Assembly (NCBI GenBank): GCA_003503535.1
Contig: DOCI01000141.1
Location: 58,326 to 67,058, forward strand
Reading direction: 5' to 3'
Source of the DNA: Planctomycetaceae bacterium
Lineage (GTDB): Bacteria > Planctomycetota > Planctomycetia > Planctomycetales > Planctomycetaceae
Length of the DNA stretch: 8,733 nucleotides
Position numbers and translations under genes: made by a program. Within the stretch, counting starts at the first letter, position 1. Every line of letters begins with the position of its first letter. This document shows positions 6,265-8,733 of the stretch, in pieces. The notes below the pieces were generated by a model. The model was given only the letters and a program-made list of their open reading frames with translations. It did no database searches and was not told where the DNA came from.

Positions 6265-7695
6265 ATGGATTCTCTGGGATGGCTTTTACTAGGTCTGGTT
6301 GTGGGTGCTATCGTTACCGTCATCGTCGTCAGGAAACTGGCTCAAAAAGAAGTCTCAACGGAAAACTCCGTGTCTCATCTGTTGAGCAGCCACTTCCATC
6401 CTCTTCCTCTGAATAACATCACAATCACACAACGGCAATTCCCGTTTCGAATGCGAGCCGACCTGCAACGGGAGATCGACCGCGTGTTTGGCGGTCAGAT
6501 TCACATCCGTCATTTTTGCGGAGTTCGAAATGAATATTCTCATGAGTCAGTCACGCTTACGGGATGTATCTCTCAAAGTGAGCACAATCCAACCATTTCT
6601 ACTCCTCCAGAATATGAAGAGCTGGACATTGGTGAAGACCAACCAGTTCGTGTCCTGAAAAATGGGTTGTGGCTACTCGAAAAAGAGGGCTTGAAATTTG
6701 TCGTCTTACTCGCTCCGGAGGGTCGATTTGGTGAGATTACCGGAATTCAATATCAAGTCGGAACTCCAAACACTCCTGAAGGGACGCAAATCGTACAGAG
6801 CTTTTTCAAACAACTGGAAGAGTCTGTGCTCAAAGCAGAATCCTACCGGGGAAAGATCCTTTCACTGGAAGAGTCCCGGCATTCTTATTCCGGACAATCC
6901 AAGGGGATCAAAGTGCATCAACTTCGACACGTTGAGCGAGATCAGGTGATTCTCCCTGAGGAAACGATTTCATTACTGGAACGCAATGTCATACAGTTTG
7001 TGAAACAACGTGAGCAACTTTCCCATTTTCATCAGGCAACTCGCAAAGGATTACTCTTCTACGGGCCCCCGGGAACAGGAAAAACCCACACTATTCATTA
7101 TCTCGCCCGAGCCCTTGAAGGTCATACGACATTACTCATTTCAGCCGAACAAGTCGGATTGTTAGGCGAATACATGACACTTGCCCGATTGTTACAGCCG
7201 AGCATCGTAATTATCGAAGATGTCGACCTGATCGCCCGGAATCGCAGCAACATGAACAGTGCTTGTGAAGAAGTCATGCTGAATAAACTTCTTAACGAAA
7301 TGGATGGGCTGAATGAGGAAGCAGACATCCTGTTTATATTGACGACGAATCGTCCGGAAACTCTTGAAGCGGCTCTGGCTTCACGACCCGGTCGAATTGA
7401 TCAGGCCATCGAATTTCCACTCCCTGATGAAGCAGGTCGAGCAAAACTCGTCCAGCTCTACTCTCAAGGGCTTTCACTCTCGTACGACAATATCAAAGAG
7501 ATCGCCAGCAGAACCGCTGAAGTTAGTGCTGCTTTCATCAAAGAGTTGCTCAGGCGTATCGTTCAATTTCATATTGAGGCTAATGGCAATGGTGAAATTA
7601 CTCATTCCAACATCGACCAGGCACTCAATGAAATGTTGTTTCAGGGAGGGAATCTCAATCTGAAACTTCTGGGAGCAGCGAATAATCAAGCTTGA
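6265..7695 (+). CDS. Membrane-anchored AAA+ ATPase without protease domain
   Basis: This 476-residue protein begins with one transmembrane helix (about 4-22, [19 protein letters not shown]) followed by RKLAQK. By the positive-inside rule the rest is cytoplasmic. Residues about 45-235 form an accessory domain that I do not recognise. The AAA+ module (about 236-440) has [13 protein letters not shown] (Walker A, lysine 273), IVIIEDVD (Walker B, 314-321), the sensor-1 segment TTNRPE (N362) and the second region of homology [18 protein letters not shown], with arginine-finger candidates R374 and R377. The protein ends soon after the small helical lid; there is no zinc-protease HExxH, so an FtsH label would mislead. 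The short stretch between Walker A and B and the EDVD/RPGRID style resemble Bcs1-type ATPases, which also have an N-terminal membrane helix (inference). Likely work is ATP-driven remodelling of a protein at the inner face of the membrane; the substrate is unknown. Its 3' end overlaps the convergent HD-kinase gene by 10 bases. Confidence 0.88.
   Translation: MDSLGWLLLGLVVGAIVTVIVVRKLAQKEVSTENSVSHLLSSHFHPLPLNNITITQRQFPFRMRADLQREIDRVFGGQIHIRHFCGVRNEYSHESVTLTGCISQSEHNPTISTPPEYEELDIGEDQPVRVLKNGLWLLEKEGLKFVVLLAPEGRFGEITGIQYQVGTPNTPEGTQIVQSFFKQLEESVLKAESYRGKILSLEESRHSYSGQSKGIKVHQLRHVERDQVILPEETISLLERNVIQFVKQREQLSHFHQATRKGLLFYGPPGTGKTHTIHYLARALEGHTTLLISAEQVGLLGEYMTLARLLQPSIVIIEDVDLIARNRSNMNSACEEVMLNKLLNEMDGLNEEADILFILTTNRPETLEAALASRPGRIDQAIEFPLPDEAGRAKLVQLYSQGLSLSYDNIKEIASRTAEVSAAFIKELLRRIVQFHIEANGNGEITHSNIDQALNEMLFQGGNLNLKLLGAANNQA
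7686..7695. other. Tail-to-tail overlap of two convergent genes
   Basis: The stop of the AAA+ gene (TGA, 7693-7695) lies inside the HD-kinase coding region, and the stop of the kinase gene (7686-7688 on minus) lies inside the AAA+ coding region. There is no room for a dedicated terminator between them, so their transcripts must overlap at the 3' ends. Confidence 0.85.
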
Positions 7696-8733
7696 TGCGA
7701 TTGACCATCTGTTACAATCAGTTGATGACATTCCAGCCATGTTGGCGGTTCGCATTTCTCTGCCAGCCTATGGATAACTCTATCTGGCACAACTTTGCTG
7801 CGGGATTTGTTTTGACGAAGGATATGATCAAATTTTGGCTCTAGATATACTATTTCGATTCCTGCATTGTAATCAGCAAAGAGATCAACCCAGCGGGTTC
7901 TCGTCAGTTTCATCGTGTTTGTCGCGTTAAAAGCAAAGGACGTTCCTGCGCGGAGTAACTCTCGGCAACGTTCTCTCGCGAGTTGTGCGACCTGCCCCTG
8001 GTTGTCAGTTGGATCCACATCCAGTTCATGACGAATATCATCGAGCGAAACCACAGGGAAATCGTGACGATGCCGGGACAGCCAGGTATCTTTGCCACTG
8101 CCGGGCAAACCTGCCATCATTATCACAGTGCATGAAAAGTCTTCGTGCGGCACATAATGCAGATTGGGGGTTTGCTGCCGGAAGAATAAAAATCGGGCAT
8201 GATCATTGGCAAAAGGATAAGGCTCTGAGTAACAACTGGACTCCTCAGAAATCATTTTCCAGAAAGACAGGTTCTCCTCAGGTCGAGTCATCGAATCGGT
8301 ATCGCGACCACGAGTATCTGCCAGCGCAAAGAGATACAGGAGTCTGTTGTTGACTAGCCAGGAAAGCCGAATCACTTCATGAGCCGGCTCGTCTCGTTCC
8401 AGCAGAAATGCCGGACGACCGTGGTAACGAACCAGCCGGGCGATCTCCTCACGCGTTGTCAGGTCACACCCCAGTTCACGAAGAACTTTTCGAGTAATGT
8501 GTTCTCCTTTCACTGCATGTTTTGGTGATCGGACTCGTCCTGTCTCAGAGTCGACTTCAGATGTCAGCGGCTTGGCGACATCGTGAAACAGTGCAGTGAA
8601 GATCAGAACGATTTGTTCATGCTGCGAAAGTGAAGACCACTCTTCTAATTCGACGAGTTGTTCCAGTACCATCTTAGTATGCGTCCAGACATCGCCTTCA
8701 GAATGCCACTCCGCATCCTGTGCACATTCCGCC
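7686..8733 (-). CDS. HD phosphohydrolase-polynucleotide kinase fusion (HD-Pnk type), 5' end outside window
   Basis: The minus-strand frame is open from the window edge to the TGA at 7686-7688, giving 348 complete codons of protein. The ATG at 8672 is internal, because the preceding 20 codons include [11 protein letters not shown], which carries the first HD-domain metal histidine (visible residue 18). The HD domain continues with ALFHDVAKP (H50, D51), RYHGRP (H104) and ALADTRGR (D139). After a linker with [10 protein letters not shown] comes a P-loop kinase: [12 protein letters not shown] (206-217, K214), SLDDIR with D231/D232 as general-base candidates, FNATNT (268-273) and an Arg/Lys-rich lid, [11 protein letters not shown]. 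This order matches bacterial HD-Pnk enzymes such as the Runella protein, which heal broken nucleic-acid ends by 2',3'-phosphate removal and 5'-OH phosphorylation. Substrate here is inferred. The GKD in place of GKS/T seems normal for the family. It is cytosolic. No ligase is visible nearby. Confidence 0.87.
   Translation of the reverse strand, partial: AECAQDAEWHSEGDVWTHTKMVLEQLVELEEWSSLSQHEQIVLIFTALFHDVAKPLTSEVDSETGRVRSPKHAVKGEHITRKVLRELGCDLTTREEIARLVRYHGRPAFLLERDEPAHEVIRLSWLVNNRLLYLFALADTRGRDTDSMTRPEENLSFWKMISEESSCYSEPYPFANDHARFLFFRQQTPNLHYVPHEDFSCTVIMMAGLPGSGKDTWLSRHRHDFPVVSLDDIRHELDVDPTDNQGQVAQLARERCRELLRAGTSFAFNATNTMKLTRTRWVDLFADYNAGIEIVYLEPKFDHILRQNKSRSKVVPDRVIHRLAEKCEPPTWLECHQLIVTDGQSHQA

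Noticed and set aside
7985..8353. Plus-strand 122-codon frame opposite the HD-kinase gene
   Set aside because: It is antisense to conserved kinase and HD motifs and has no recognisable protein feature.
7686..8672. ATG at 8672 as the start of the HD-kinase gene
   Set aside because: The twenty codons before it encode conserved HD-domain sequence (GDVWTHT) and the frame stays open to the window edge.

Overview
The window looks like chromosomal DNA from a free-living, moderate-GC bacterium. The protein styles most resemble Planctomycetota: long glycosyltransferases with accessory domains, a membrane-anchored AAA+ ATPase of a type I associate with that phylum, and an HD-kinase repair-type fusion. 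This is an impression from protein style; no rRNA or other marker is present to fix taxonomy. I saw no tRNA, rRNA, CRISPR array, insertion sequence or transposase.

Left part (1-5903), a glycan locus. The window opens inside a plus-strand family 2 glycosyltransferase whose 5' end lies outside. Converging on it is a minus-strand series that reads right to left. It starts with an NDP-hexose 2,3-dehydratase (5903-4515), followed 3 bases later by a family 2 glycosyltransferase with an extra C-terminal domain (4511-3105). After a 151-base gap comes a two-headed GT2-GT4 glycosyltransferase (2953-752). The dehydratase is the committing enzyme for 2-deoxysugars (2,6-dideoxy and related hexoses). The simplest reading is a surface or secreted glycan, or a glycosylated product, containing a 2-deoxysugar. 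The window lacks the rest of the sugar pathway (nucleotidylyltransferase, 4,6-dehydratase, 3-ketoreductase), so those enzymes must be encoded elsewhere if the pathway is complete.

Middle (5904-6264), a 361-base AT-rich divergent intergenic region. It separates the glycan operon from the right-hand genes and should hold the promoters for both directions. It contains three short perfect inverted repeats that could be operators, although their number is not far above chance for such sequence.

Right part (6265-8733). A plus-strand AAA+ ATPase has one N-terminal transmembrane helix and no protease domain; its AAA core looks more Bcs1-like than FtsH-like. It meets, tail to tail with a 10-base overlap, a minus-strand HD phosphohydrolase plus P-loop kinase fusion of the HD-Pnk nucleic-acid end-healing type. 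The kinase gene runs off the right edge: its reading frame stays open to base 8733, and essential HD-domain residues lie upstream of the first in-window ATG. Nothing in the sequence ties these two genes to the glycan locus beyond adjacency.
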